Below are positions 23,130 through 31,599 of a stretch of 41,565 nucleotides of DNA, piece by piece. The position numbers and the translations under genes were made by a program. The stretch lies in the NCBI GenBank assembly GCA_030610655.1, contig JAUWRG010000008.1, forward strand, positions 1 through 41,565, written 5' to 3'. This DNA is from Dehalococcoidia bacterium (lineage in GTDB: Bacteria; Chloroflexota; Dehalococcoidia; E44-bin15). The notes beneath the pieces are model-generated. The model did no database searches. It was not told where the DNA came from and saw only the letters and a list, made by a program, of their open reading frames with translations. Each line of letters opens with the position of its first letter. The first letter of the stretch is position 1.

Positions 23130-23468
23130 TCACCGCCAAGGAAGGCGCTCGGCACAGAGAATGACCACACTCCTCTCACAGGCCAGTTCTTCAAGTCTGC
23201 TAAGCCCCTTCCTAAACTCCTCCGTGTCGACATAAGCCTCGTATCCCTTCCTTCGATATCCCCCTAGTTCCTCGCCGAGATAAATATAACTAAAGCCCGC
23301 TCTCTCAAGCAGCCGGGGAAGCTCATCCTTTTCAAAGTGTTTGAATCTCGCTGTGGGGAAGCGACGTACGTCCACCACCACCTCAACACCTACGCCCTTG
23401 AGCAGCGCTAAGAATTCATCTGGGGCACGATAGCTCGTTCCCAAGGTATAGACAACCTCACCGCTCAC
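23130..23468 (-). CDS. DUF488 family protein, ending at an in-frame TGA
   Basis: The GTG at 23468 starts a protein reading VVYTLGTSYRAPDEFLALLK, DVRRFPTARFKHFEKDELPR and YLGEELGGYRRKGYEAY, the DUF488 pattern (a G.s.r....F...L). Near the end CAERLPWR precedes TGA (23130-23132). The frame then continues as HRRFIGQELGRDGFKVAHVI to TGA 23043-23045. In DUF488 proteins this position is the second Cys of C.E....CHR, so the TGA replaces a conserved Cys. The gene is either a one-base pseudogene, a sequence error, or, less likely, a selenocysteine gene. It follows the XRE gene by 61 bases. The biochemical role of DUF488 is unknown. Confidence 0.75.
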   Translation of the reverse strand: MSGEVVYTLGTSYRAPDEFLALLKGVGVEVVVDVRRFPTARFKHFEKDELPRLLERAGFSYIYLGEELGGYRRKGYEAYVDTEEFRKGLSRLEELACERSVVILCAERLPWR

Positions 23469-23529
23469 CCTCTATTATCCTCTCGAAACTCACGAAATCC
23501 TGATCATCTGAGGCAAAAATCACCCATCT

Positions 23530-23769
23530 TTAAGGCTGTTCATTTCTTTTCGCCCCGTACTCAAAACCAGCCCGCTCGGCGACGATAGTGAGCAGCCTCG
23601 ATGAGGTGCCCCTGGGACGATACATATCCCGCTCCCACTCACTGATGGTCTGCTGGCGCGTGCCCAGCTCATCGGCCATCTCCTGCTGGGTGATGCCCAA
23701 ATGCTGCCTCAGGGCGCGAACGCCTTTTGCATCCCACTGTAGCTTCTTCTTTCTCCCTCTTGCTCTCAT
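23530..23769 (-). CDS. XRE-family helix-turn-helix regulator
   Basis: This 79-residue DNA-binding protein has a basic N-terminus (RARGRKKK) and a classic helix-turn-helix at about residues 16-60 (VRALRQHLGITQQEMADELG then TRQQTISEWERDMYRPRG). The recognition helix is TRQQTISEWE. It has no effector domain. It is first in an XRE-DUF488-(DUF2851) operon. An ACACG-N4-CGTGT palindrome lies exactly between its -35 and -10 boxes, which predicts autorepression. The same operator survives at 12052 in front of the intact DUF2851 gene, a likely second target. Confidence 0.85.
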   Translation of the reverse strand: MRARGRKKKLQWDAKGVRALRQHLGITQQEMADELGTRQQTISEWERDMYRPRGTSSRLLTIVAERAGFEYGAKRNEQP

Positions 23770-23775
23770 AGAGGT

Positions 23776-23804
23776 ATTTTACACGTTTCCGTGTTCGACG
23801 TCAA
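23776..23804 (-). promoter_or_regulatory. XRE promoter with internal palindromic operator
   Basis: On the minus strand TTGACG (23799-23804) is followed by 17 bases and TAAAAT (23776-23781). The perfect palindrome ACACGGAAACGTGT (23781-23794) occupies the spacer and touches the -10 box, the standard position for a repressor that blocks RNA polymerase. The start codon follows seven bases downstream of the -10, so the leader is very short. Confidence 0.7.
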
Positions 23805-23911
23805 AGGTAGCATTCAAGGGAAAAAGAGACCTATATAGAATAATTTAATAATAAGAATAAACTAAATTTACCTCAATTGCCGCCAATAGCTATTAATGCT
23901 TATCTGCCTAC

Positions 23912-23940
23912 TTGCAGCCTACGCTAATCTAGGCTAATAT
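23912..23940 (+). promoter_or_regulatory. groES-groEL promoter
   Basis: TTGCAG (23912-23917) is followed by 17 bases and TAATAT (23935-23940). The CIRCE operator begins three bases after the -10, so a repressor bound there would cover the transcription start. Confidence 0.7.
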
Positions 23941-23942
23941 GA

Positions 23943-23969
23943 TTAGCAGTCTGCTGGTGAGAGTGCTAA
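23943..23969. promoter_or_regulatory. CIRCE operator (HrcA binding site)
   Basis: TTAGCAGTC, nine bases, GAGTGCTAA matches the CIRCE consensus TTAGCACTC-N9-GAGTGCTAA with one change in the left arm. It sits between the groES promoter and start codon, so groESL is predicted to be repressed by HrcA and induced by heat. No hrcA gene is in the window. Confidence 0.9.
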
Positions 23970-23995
23970 TCAGATAATTTATAGGGAGGGCGAAA

Positions 23996-24289
23996 GTGGT
24001 AACTAAGTTGAAGCCGTTGGGAGACCGAGTAGTAGTGAGACCAATGACTGAGGAAGAGGTAAGCAAAGGAGGTATTATATTACCTGATACCGCGAAGGAG
24101 AAGCCTCAGCGTGGTGAGATCATCGCCGTGGGCCCGGGAAAGTTAGACGAGAATGGCAAGAGAGTCGCCATGGAGGTGAAAAAGGGCGACAAGGTGGTCT
24201 ACGCCAAGTATGCCGGCACTGATATCACCGTCAACGATGAGGAACTCCTGATCCTGCGCGAGAGCGATATATTGGCTAAGTTCAGTTAA
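23996..24289 (+). CDS. groS: Co-chaperonin GroES
   Basis: This 97-residue protein forms the heptameric lid of the GroEL chamber in the cytoplasm. It reads [20 protein letters not shown] then [18 protein letters not shown], the mobile loop region, and ends with [17 protein letters not shown]. The start is GTG at 23996, preceded by GGGAGGG at a good distance. It is co-transcribed with groEL, 15 bases downstream, under a CIRCE-controlled promoter. Confidence 0.97.
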   Translation: MVTKLKPLGDRVVVRPMTEEEVSKGGIILPDTAKEKPQRGEIIAVGPGKLDENGKRVAMEVKKGDKVVYAKYAGTDITVNDEELLILRESDILAKFS

Positions 24290-24304
24290 TTAAAGGGAGG
24301 AGAA

Positions 24305-25912
24305 ATGGCAAAACAGCTTGCTTATAGTGAAAATGCAAGGACACATCTAAAAACTGGGATGGATGCCCTGGCCAATGCGGTTAAAATCACCCTGGGACCA
24401 AAGGGGCGGAACGTAGTGCTGGACAAGAAGTTCGGCCCCCCTACCATAACCAATGACGGCGTCACCATCGCTAAGGAGATCGAACTGGAGGACCCCTTCG
24501 AGAACATCGGGGCTCAACTGATAAAGGAGGTGGCAACCAAGACTAATGATGTCGCCGGCGATGGCACCACAACCGCCACCGTGCTTGCTCAAGCGATGCT
24601 CCACGAAGGGATGAAGAATGTCGCTGCCGGGGCAAACCCCATGGCATTAAAAAGGGGCATTCAAAAGGCAACCGCCTGTATTGTGGAGGAGCTCAAGAAG
24701 ATATCAACTCCGGTAACCACCCGCGAGCAGGTATCCCAGGTTGCTGCTATCTCGGCGGCCGATGAGGAAATCGGCGATATCATCGCTGAGGTCATGGACA
24801 AGGTGGGCAAGGATGGCGTGATCACCGTTGAGGAAGGCAAGGGGATACAATTTGAAACAGAGTACGTCGAGGGGATGAAGATCGATAGAGGTTACATCTC
24901 CCCCTACTTCATAACCAACCCAGAGAGAATGGAGACGGAGATCGAGGACCCCTATATCTTGCTCACCGATAAGAAGATATCCGCTGTCGCCGACCTTCTG
25001 CCCGTCCTAGAGAAGATACTTCAAGTATCAAAGAATATCCTCATCATCGGCGAGGATGTCGATGGAGAGGCGCTGGCCACCCTGGTGGTCAATAAGCTCA
25101 GGGGCACCCTCAACTGCCTAACAGTGAAGGCACCGGGCTTTGGTGATCGCAGAAAGGCAATGCTCGAGGATATGGCCATCCTCACCGGGGGCACAGTGAT
25201 TACCGAGGAGATGGGGCGAAAGCTCGACTCAGCCACAATTGAGGACCTCGGCAGAGCAAGAAAGGTGGTGGCCACCAAGGAGGATACCACCATTATCGAG
25301 GGCAAGGGCTCGGATGAAGCCATTCAGTCGAGGATAAAGCAGATAAAGGCCCAGATAGAGGATAGCACATCCGAATTTGATAAGGAGAAGCTGCAGGAGC
25401 GCTTGGCAAAGCTCGCCGGCGGCGTTGCCGTGCTTAAGGTGGGGGCCGCCACCGAGGTCGAACTAAAGGAGAAGAAACACCGCGTCGAGGACGCCCTCTC
25501 CGCCACTAGGGCGGCTGTGGAAGAGGGTATCGTCCCCGGCGGTGGGGTCGCTTTCGTTAATGTCCTCCCCTGCCTGAATAAGATCAAGGCCACCGGTGAT
25601 GAAGCAACCGGGGTTAATATCGTCAGACACGCCCTCGTCGAGCCGCTGAGGATGATCGCCATCAACGCCGGCAGGGAGGGCTCGGTGGTGGCGGAGAAGG
25701 TGAAGAGGAGCAAGCCAGGGATTGGCTACGACGCCCTGAGGGACGACTATGCCGACATGCAGAAGCGGGGAATCATCGACCCGGCCAAGGTAGCAATAGC
25801 CGGGCTGGAGAATGCAGCGAGCGTCGCCGCTATGGTGATCACCACCGAGGCGCTGATTTCCGATCTTCCCGAGAAGGAAAGGCCAGCAATGCCCCCAATG
25901 CCTGAGTACTAA
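24305..25912 (+). CDS. groL: Chaperonin GroEL
   Basis: This 535-residue chaperonin folds proteins in an ATP-driven double ring. Visible motifs include [17 protein letters not shown], the nucleotide-binding [18 protein letters not shown] at about residue 86, [12 protein letters not shown], and [10 protein letters not shown] near residue 410. The C-terminus is [11 protein letters not shown] and lacks the Gly-Gly-Met tail common in other bacteria. The start ATG is preceded by GGGAGG. A strong terminator follows at 25934. Confidence 0.97.
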   Translation: MAKQLAYSENARTHLKTGMDALANAVKITLGPKGRNVVLDKKFGPPTITNDGVTIAKEIELEDPFENIGAQLIKEVATKTNDVAGDGTTTATVLAQAMLHEGMKNVAAGANPMALKRGIQKATACIVEELKKISTPVTTREQVSQVAAISAADEEIGDIIAEVMDKVGKDGVITVEEGKGIQFETEYVEGMKIDRGYISPYFITNPERMETEIEDPYILLTDKKISAVADLLPVLEKILQVSKNILIIGEDVDGEALATLVVNKLRGTLNCLTVKAPGFGDRRKAMLEDMAILTGGTVITEEMGRKLDSATIEDLGRARKVVATKEDTTIIEGKGSDEAIQSRIKQIKAQIEDSTSEFDKEKLQERLAKLAGGVAVLKVGAATEVELKEKKHRVEDALSATRAAVEEGIVPGGGVAFVNVLPCLNKIKATGDEATGVNIVRHALVEPLRMIAINAGREGSVVAEKVKRSKPGIGYDALRDDYADMQKRGIIDPAKVAIAGLENAASVAAMVITTEALISDLPEKERPAMPPMPEY

Positions 25913-25933
25913 GCCTGAGAAATCTTCGCTCGG

Positions 25934-25974
25934 AAATTGTAGCCATGGTCTTGAGATCGTGGCTACAATTTTTC
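25934..25974 (+). terminator. groESL intrinsic terminator
   Basis: AAATTGTAGCCA (25934-25945) pairs perfectly with TGGCTACAATTT (25960-25971) around a 14-base loop and is followed by TT. The A-rich 5' arm base and T-rich 3' end would let it work mainly rightward. It lies 22 bases after the groEL stop and ahead of the glycosyltransferase start. Confidence 0.8.
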
Positions 25975-26016
25975 ACTAAATCTTTCATGATAGTACTTGG
26001 GTTGAGGAGGAGTGTG

Positions 26017-27153
26017 ATGCGTATTGCCCAAATAGCGCCATTGGAGATGAGGGTGCCCCCCACAGCATATGGCGGCACCGAGCTAGTCGCTAGCCTGCTC
26101 ACCGAGGAGCTGGTGAGGAGGGGACATGATGTAACCCTCTTCGCCAGTGGGGACTCGGTAACGAAGGCGAAGCTTCATTGTGTTTGCCCCCATTTCCTTA
26201 GAGCCTCTGATAGAGATAGAGGGATCCTAAATATACTCAATTTCGTTGCTTGCCTAGAACAAGCGGAGAGGTTCGACATCATCCATAACCACACCAATTT
26301 TGAAGGGCTAGCCACAGCAGGTCTGGTGAAAACGCCGGTGCTTACCACCCTTCACAACGAATTGAAGGGTGACCAGCTCACCCTTTTCGCGGCATACAAA
26401 GGATACTATAATACCATTAGCAGATCAGCAAAGGCCCTGCTACCGGAGAAGGAGCGCTTCGCTGGGGTGATCTATAACGCCATCGACTGCAAGTCCTATC
26501 CCTTTCAGTCGGAGAGGGGCGATTACCTGCTCTTCCTCAGTCGCATCAGCTCTGAGAAGGGTCCCCACATCGCCATCAAGGTGGCAAAGCGGCTGAAACG
26601 AAGGCTGATCATCGCAGGCAATGTTGAGGCTAAGGATGAAGAATACTTCCAACAAAAGGTCATGGCGCAGGTCGATGGCGACACCGTCCAGTTCTTCGGA
26701 GAGGCAGATTACGACCAGAAAAGGGAGCTCTTCGCCAATGCCTCCTGTCTCCTGATGCCGATAACCTGGCCTGAGCCCTTCGGCTTAGTGATGGTCGAGT
26801 CAATGGCTTGCGGCACCCCGGTTGTCGCCTTCAATGAGGGCTCAGCGTCTGAGGTCATTTATCATGGCGAGACAGGCTTCATTGTGGAGGACATGGATGA
26901 AATGGTACGAGCAGTTGGTGAAATCGATAGTATCGACCGCAAAGCTTGCCGTGAGCACGTGGAACGAAACTTCGATACCCCGCGAATGGCGAATGATTAT
27001 CTCGCCGCCTACCAGCGGATACTTGAGTTGGAGACTAGGGAAAAGTATCCCATCATCGATTTGACTCCCCCAGCAGAGCAAGTTGCCACCCACCAGAGCA
27101 CGATACCTCTCGGAGAGTTCAAAAAGGCGGCAGGCGCGATCTCAGAAAACTAG
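26017..27153 (+). CDS. Family 4 glycosyltransferase (GT-B)
   Basis: The ATG at 26017 follows GGAGGAG by six bases; an earlier ATG at 25945 lies inside the groEL terminator and is rejected. The 378-residue product starts MRIAQIAPLEMRVPPTAYGG, typical of GT4 enzymes (the glycine-rich N-loop). It has the acceptor-side FDIIHNHTNFEGL segment and a central LLFLSRISSEKGPHIAIKVA. The donor-binding E-x7-E motif is at about residue 253 (EPFGLVMVESMACGTPVV). It transfers a sugar from a nucleotide donor with retention of configuration. The next gene, abutting, is a debranching-enzyme-like glucosidase, so a glucan or glucoside such as a storage polymer or compatible solute is a reasonable but unproven product. 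Confidence 0.85.
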   Translation: MRIAQIAPLEMRVPPTAYGGTELVASLLTEELVRRGHDVTLFASGDSVTKAKLHCVCPHFLRASDRDRGILNILNFVACLEQAERFDIIHNHTNFEGLATAGLVKTPVLTTLHNELKGDQLTLFAAYKGYYNTISRSAKALLPEKERFAGVIYNAIDCKSYPFQSERGDYLLFLSRISSEKGPHIAIKVAKRLKRRLIIAGNVEAKDEEYFQQKVMAQVDGDTVQFFGEADYDQKRELFANASCLLMPITWPEPFGLVMVESMACGTPVVAFNEGSASEVIYHGETGFIVEDMDEMVRAVGEIDSIDRKACREHVERNFDTPRMANDYLAAYQRILELETREKYPIIDLTPPAEQVATHQSTIPLGEFKKAAGAISEN

Positions 27154-29364
27154 GTGGAGGGGTCACTTTTGGAACGGCATGTCCTAAAAGAGAACGATCT
27201 GATGATGGTCTCGGATGAGATGGGTGATATGCCTCGCGGTCGGCGCAGGCTCGGGCTTTACTGCTGCGATACGCGTTACCTCTCCATCCTTGAAACAAGC
27301 ATAGATGGACAACAGCCGCGCCTTCTCGCCTCATCAAGCGAGGAGAACTATGTCTGCGATATCCAGATGGCAAACCCCACTATGGAGCTTTCTGATGGCA
27401 ACACCGCCCTGGCACGGACCATCAGCATCAGGCGCAGCCGCTTCCTTAAAGATGGACTCCATGAGTCTATAAGCTTCTACAACCACAATCCATTCCCCAG
27501 TCCTATCCAGTTCACCATCGTGTTTGGCAGCGACTTTTGCGACATCTTTGAGGTGCGAGGCGCCGAAAGACCGCAGCGAGGGGAGCTTAGCCCACCATTC
27601 TTCGCTGATTCCCGTCTGACCTTAAGCTACCTCGGGCTGGATGAGGTGGTGCGGCGGACCGAGATCATTTTCGAGGCCAACCCATCAAACGTAGAGATTG
27701 ATGTATGCGCCGCAGAACCTGTCCTTCGTCGCCCTAGCACCTTCCTACCCGATGCTGTGGAGCCGGCCGTCATGACGGTGTTTCGCTCCGCTTGCGCCAA
27801 GATGACCTGGGATTTAACCCTTATGCCAGGTAAGCCTCAGTCCATCGCCTTTCACATCCTAACCGCAGAAGGTGAGCTTACCCCTATGGCGGGAGCCTTT
27901 GACAAGGGCCTAGCTGATTTGCGCAACTCCTATCAGGATTGGCACCGCCAGTGCGCCAAGCTGGAAACCGATAACCAGCTATTCAATCAGCTTCTCCACC
28001 GGAGCACACTTGACCTCCGCCTCCTCATGGATCTAACCCCCGAGGGGCTGGTGCCCACTGCGGGCATCCCCTGGTTCGCATGTATCTTCGGGCGTGACAG
28101 CCTCATTACCTCCCTACAGACACTGATGCTTAATCCGCAAATAGCGGTTAGCACCCTGCGCTTTCTGGCAAAGCATCAGGGAACGAAGGTCGACCCGTGG
28201 CGAGATGAGGAGCCGGGCAAAATTCTTCATGAGATGCGCAAGGGAGAGATGGCAACAACCGGGGAGATCCCACACAGTGCCTACTATGGGAGCGTGGATG
28301 CCACCCCTCTTTTCCTGATACTGTTCGCCGAGACCATGAGATGGCTCGACGATGATACACTTTACCAAGAGATCTTGCCTTCAGCCAAGAGAGCCTTGGA
28401 GTGGATGGAGCACTACGGTGACTTAGATGGCGATGGCTATTTGGAATACCTTAGCCGCTCGTCACATGGCATCAGAGACCAGGGCTGGAAAGACAGCTAC
28501 GGGGCCATAACCTATCCCGATGGCACACAGGTTGAGCCGCCAGTGGCGCTAGTTGAGGTACAGGGCTATGCCTATAGGGCGATGAAGCAGATGGCTGTGT
28601 TATTAACCCGAAAAGGTGAGGTTTCCCTTCCCGCCAAGCTCGAAAAAAAGGCTACGCTGTTAAAGGAAAGGTTTAACCGGGATTTCTGGCTTGAGGAAAA
28701 ACGCGCCTTCGCTCAGGCACTTGACGTCGACAAGAAACCTGTAGAGGTGATCACCTCAAACCCGGGGCACTGCCTCTTCTGTGACATTGTGGATGAAGAG
28801 AAGGCGAGATACCTGGTGTTGCGCCTTACCTCAGCCGATATGGCTAGTGGCTGGGGCATCAGGACGGTGAGTAACGGGGAACCAACATACAATCCGATGA
28901 GCTATCAAAATGGCAGCATATGGCCCCATGACAACTCCCTCATCGTTGCCGGGATGAGGAGATATGGCTACCCTTGGGAAGCAGAGCAGATCGCCACTCA
29001 GCTTTTCGATGCTAGTCGGTTCTTCCCCTATGCACGCTTGCCCGAACTCTTCTGCGGTTTTACCCGCGATCGAGAGGGCTACTCTGTGCCCGCAGAGTAT
29101 CCGGTGAGCTCGAGCCCCCAAGCCTGGACCGCAGGAGGCGCCATCCTCCTTTTCCAGTCGTTGCTTGGGCTTCAGGTCGATGCCTTCTCAAAGAGAATCT
29201 ACCTAACCCCAAAGCTGCCCCCATGGCTGGAGCAGGCCTCAGTTAGGGGTCTTCGCATCGGCGAGGGCACAGTGGATCTCCACTTTGAAAGTCACGATGA
29301 GGACACCAGCTTCGAGATAACTCAGAACGAGGCTGGAGTCGAGGTAGTGCTCCCCCCATATTAA
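27154..29364 (+). CDS. Amylo-alpha-1,6-glucosidase-like glycoside hydrolase
   Basis: The product has up to 736 residues. Translation could start at GTG 27154, directly after the upstream stop, or at TTG 27169, which is better placed after GGAGG. The N-terminal third is a beta domain of the glycogen-debranching N-terminal type (GRRRLGLYCCDTRYLSILE). From about residue 280 an (alpha/alpha)6 barrel follows with GIPWFACIFGRDSLITSLQ, DLDGDGYLEYLSRS, GIRDQGWKDSYGAI and GSIWPHDNSLIVAGMRRYG. Acidic catalytic residues are expected in the GRDS and QGWKDS regions. It would remove glucose from a branched glucan or glucoside. Its end overlaps the convergent peptidase gene by four bases. Confidence 0.8.
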   Translation: MEGSLLERHVLKENDLMMVSDEMGDMPRGRRRLGLYCCDTRYLSILETSIDGQQPRLLASSSEENYVCDIQMANPTMELSDGNTALARTISIRRSRFLKDGLHESISFYNHNPFPSPIQFTIVFGSDFCDIFEVRGAERPQRGELSPPFFADSRLTLSYLGLDEVVRRTEIIFEANPSNVEIDVCAAEPVLRRPSTFLPDAVEPAVMTVFRSACAKMTWDLTLMPGKPQSIAFHILTAEGELTPMAGAFDKGLADLRNSYQDWHRQCAKLETDNQLFNQLLHRSTLDLRLLMDLTPEGLVPTAGIPWFACIFGRDSLITSLQTLMLNPQIAVSTLRFLAKHQGTKVDPWRDEEPGKILHEMRKGEMATTGEIPHSAYYGSVDATPLFLILFAETMRWLDDDTLYQEILPSAKRALEWMEHYGDLDGDGYLEYLSRSSHGIRDQGWKDSYGAITYPDGTQVEPPVALVEVQGYAYRAMKQMAVLLTRKGEVSLPAKLEKKATLLKERFNRDFWLEEKRAFAQALDVDKKPVEVITSNPGHCLFCDIVDEEKARYLVLRLTSADMASGWGIRTVSNGEPTYNPMSYQNGSIWPHDNSLIVAGMRRYGYPWEAEQIATQLFDASRFFPYARLPELFCGFTRDREGYSVPAEYPVSSSPQAWTAGGAILLFQSLLGLQVDAFSKRIYLTPKLPPWLEQASVRGLRIGEGTVDLHFESHDEDTSFEITQNEAGVEVVLPPY

Positions 29365-30626
29365 AGCTTGAGTAGCCTATGGAAGCTATGCTCCTCGGTA
29401 ACGGGGCCAACGACAGCCAGGTTGAGGCTTTCAGAAACCAGTAGTTGTCTCGCCACCCTTTTTAGGTCCTCGGGGGTGATGGCATCGATTATCGATACCG
29501 CTTCATCGACGGTGTAAATGCGCCCGGTTAGTATCTCTTGTCCCCCCGTCCAGCTAGCAACATTCCTGGTGTCTTCCATACGAAGTAAGAGACGCCCCTT
29601 GGCATACTCCTTTGCCTTGGATAGCTCCGCCTCAGGGATGCCCTCTTTGAGGAGGTGCAACTGCTCCAAGAGGGCTTGAATAGTGCTATCGATGCGCTTC
29701 GGATCAACACCGGCATACACGGTAATAGCCCCTGAATCGAGAAAGTGTTGCACATAACTATAAATGTCGTAGGTAAGCCCCCTTCTCTCCCGAATCTCCA
29801 AGAACAAACGGCTGCTCATCCCCTCTCCAAGAACCACATTAAGCATGTCCAGATTGAAACGATCGGGGTGAAGGATGGGTACACCGCGTATCGCTAGGCA
29901 AAGGTGAGCTTGCTCGGACTCCCTTGGCTCAATACGGAGTTGAGGTTCCTGCTGGCTGTCGTCGGTGGGATACGGAGGCTTTGGAATACCCCTATCCCAA
30001 TCGCTCAAAGCCCCACCTACGGCTGACAGTACCTCGTCATGGCTTATGTCGCCAGCAACGCTGACTACAACGTTATTAGGCACATATTGATAGCCGATAT
30101 AATCCATAAGCATCCCTCGACTCAAGCCAGTTACCGATTCCTTGCTCCCAATAATATCGCGGCCCAGAGGCTGGTTGGGCCATACCACCTCATCGATAAG
30201 CAAACTCACTCGGTAGTGTGGCGAATCCATGCTCTCATTGAGTTCCTCTATAATGATCTGGCGTTCCCGCTCTATGTCCTTGGCATCGAACTTGGAATGC
30301 TGTAGCATATCGACTATTAAGTCTAAAGCAAGGGGGAAATGGGGACGAGCCACCTTGCACCAGTAAATGGTGAGTTCCTTACTGGTGGCCCCATTGAGTA
30401 TGCCGCCTACTCCCTCAATGGCCTCTGAGATATCCTTTGATGTAGGTCGGCGCTGCGTCCCCTTGAAAAGGAGGTGCTCAACAAAGTGGGAAAGCCCCGC
30501 TTCCTCCGCTCTTTCATAGATAGAGCCTGCACCAAGAAAGAAAATAATGGACACGGAGTGGGTGCCAGGCATAGAGCTAGTGATAATCCGCAGCCCGTTA
30601 TCCAGAACGCTCTTTTGATACATCGC
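29361..30626 (-). CDS. M16-family zinc peptidase
   Basis: The ATG at 30626 gives the family-typical start YQKSVLDNGLRIITSSMPG; an upstream TTG at 30689 lies inside the divergent promoter and is rejected. The 421-residue enzyme has the inverted zinc motif HFVEH (His 47, Glu 50, His 51) within GLSHFVEHLLFKGT. Then come SAIEGVGG-like and TSKELTIYWCKV segments and the M16 C-terminal substrate-handling R-Y-type region (EIRERRGLTYDIYSYVQHF). Single-domain bacterial M16B proteases of this length cut small proteins or peptides. No signal peptide is visible, so it is presumably cytoplasmic. It is transcribed alone. Confidence 0.88.
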   Translation of the reverse strand, partial: AMYQKSVLDNGLRIITSSMPGTHSVSIIFFLGAGSIYERAEEAGLSHFVEHLLFKGTQRRPTSKDISEAIEGVGGILNGATSKELTIYWCKVARPHFPLALDLIVDMLQHSKFDAKDIERERQIIIEELNESMDSPHYRVSLLIDEVVWPNQPLGRDIIGSKESVTGLSRGMLMDYIGYQYVPNNVVVSVAGDISHDEVLSAVGGALSDWDRGIPKPPYPTDDSQQEPQLRIEPRESEQAHLCLAIRGVPILHPDRFNLDMLNVVLGEGMSSRLFLEIRERRGLTYDIYSYVQHFLDSGAITVYAGVDPKRIDSTIQALLEQLHLLKEGIPEAELSKAKEYAKGRLLLRMEDTRNVASWTGGQEILTGRIYTVDEAVSIIDAITPEDLKRVARQLLVSESLNLAVVGPVTEEHSFHRLLKL

Positions 30627-30675
30627 CCACTTAAGGTAAATACTAGCCACATCTCCTACCCCTGTCAACCAGCGG

Positions 30676-30704
30676 TTGACTTCGCCCAATGCAATTGCTA
30701 ATAT
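30676..30704 (+). promoter_or_regulatory. Promoter of the MBL-lysA-holB-ricT unit
   Basis: TTGACT (30676-30681) is followed by exactly 17 bases and TAATAT (30699-30704). The first gene starts 32 bases downstream. The spacing between the genes in this unit is short enough for one transcript. Confidence 0.65.
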
Positions 30705-30735
30705 GCTACATGTAAAGTCTCCATAGGCTTGAGGT

Positions 30736-31569
30736 GTGAAGAGGGAGACCGAATTGGAGATTGCCCCCGGAATTCATTCTATCCCGGTGGACAAAGGCTC
30801 TTTCATGGGCTTTTTCGCACCGAATGTCTACCTGGTAGTCGATAGGTCTCATGGTGCACTTATCGACTCTGGATACAGCGATGAGGAATCCATCAGGGCA
30901 CGAATTGATTACATAAAGACTGTCCAGCCAGACTTACGGTATATTATGCTCACGCATACTCACCCAGACCACATTGGTGGCGCAACTATGATCGGGGGGG
31001 AAACAGGAGCAGAGATCGTTCTCCACTCCGCTGAGATAGGGCAGGCGACCATCCCGGTGTATAAGGCTGTTGAAGATAGTGATAGCTTGCTCCTTAATGA
31101 CATTAAACTAGACGTGATTCATACCCCAGGACACAGCCCAGGGCATATCTGCATTTACCTCAAGGAGCAAAGGGTTCTCTTTTCTGGGGACCACATTCTG
31201 GGCACGGGCACTACCGCAATGAGACCACCTGATGGTGATATGGCTATATACATTGATTCGCTGAGGAAGCTCCTCAATTATGATATTGCCACAATCTACC
31301 CGGGCCATGGCCCTCCAATAAGGGAAGCCAAACGAAAGATCGAGGAACTGATCCAGCATCGCTTGGAACGAGAGGAGCAGGTACTAGCTGGGCTGAGGCA
31401 AGGGAAGGCAACGGTGAGAGAACTGGTGGATGAGATCTACCCAGAGCTAGATAGTCGCCTCCATTTTGCTGCCGAGGGACAGATTCTCGCCCATCTCATT
31501 AAGCTGGAGCGGGAGGGAAAGGCATCCTGTCTGAGGAAAGGAGAGGATACCCACTACACCATCAATTAG
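30736..31569 (+). CDS. MBL-fold metallo-hydrolase, LACTB2-like
   Basis: This 277-residue protein has the metallo-beta-lactamase signature THTHPDHIGG (His 74, His 76, Asp 78, His 79). Later metal ligands lie in HTPGHSPGHICIYL, LFSGDHILG and IYPGHGPPI. A C-terminal winged-helix domain follows from about residue 215 (VRELVDEIYPELDSRLHF), as in the LACTB2/BLACT_WH group. These act as hydrolases or nucleases on thioesters, lactones or RNA; the substrate here is not evident. Start is GTG 30736 with GAGGT close upstream. It leads an operon with lysA, holB and ricT. Confidence 0.85.
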   Translation: MKRETELEIAPGIHSIPVDKGSFMGFFAPNVYLVVDRSHGALIDSGYSDEESIRARIDYIKTVQPDLRYIMLTHTHPDHIGGATMIGGETGAEIVLHSAEIGQATIPVYKAVEDSDSLLLNDIKLDVIHTPGHSPGHICIYLKEQRVLFSGDHILGTGTTAMRPPDGDMAIYIDSLRKLLNYDIATIYPGHGPPIREAKRKIEELIQHRLEREEQVLAGLRQGKATVRELVDEIYPELDSRLHFAAEGQILAHLIKLEREGKASCLRKGEDTHYTIN

Positions 31570-31599
31570 CCACTGTTACGTTACCAATACGAGGAAGAT

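Noticed and set aside
25945-26016. Upstream ATG of the glycosyltransferase frame
   Set aside because: It lies within the groEL terminator hairpin and lacks a ribosome site; the ATG at 26017 has GGAGGAG and a family-typical start.
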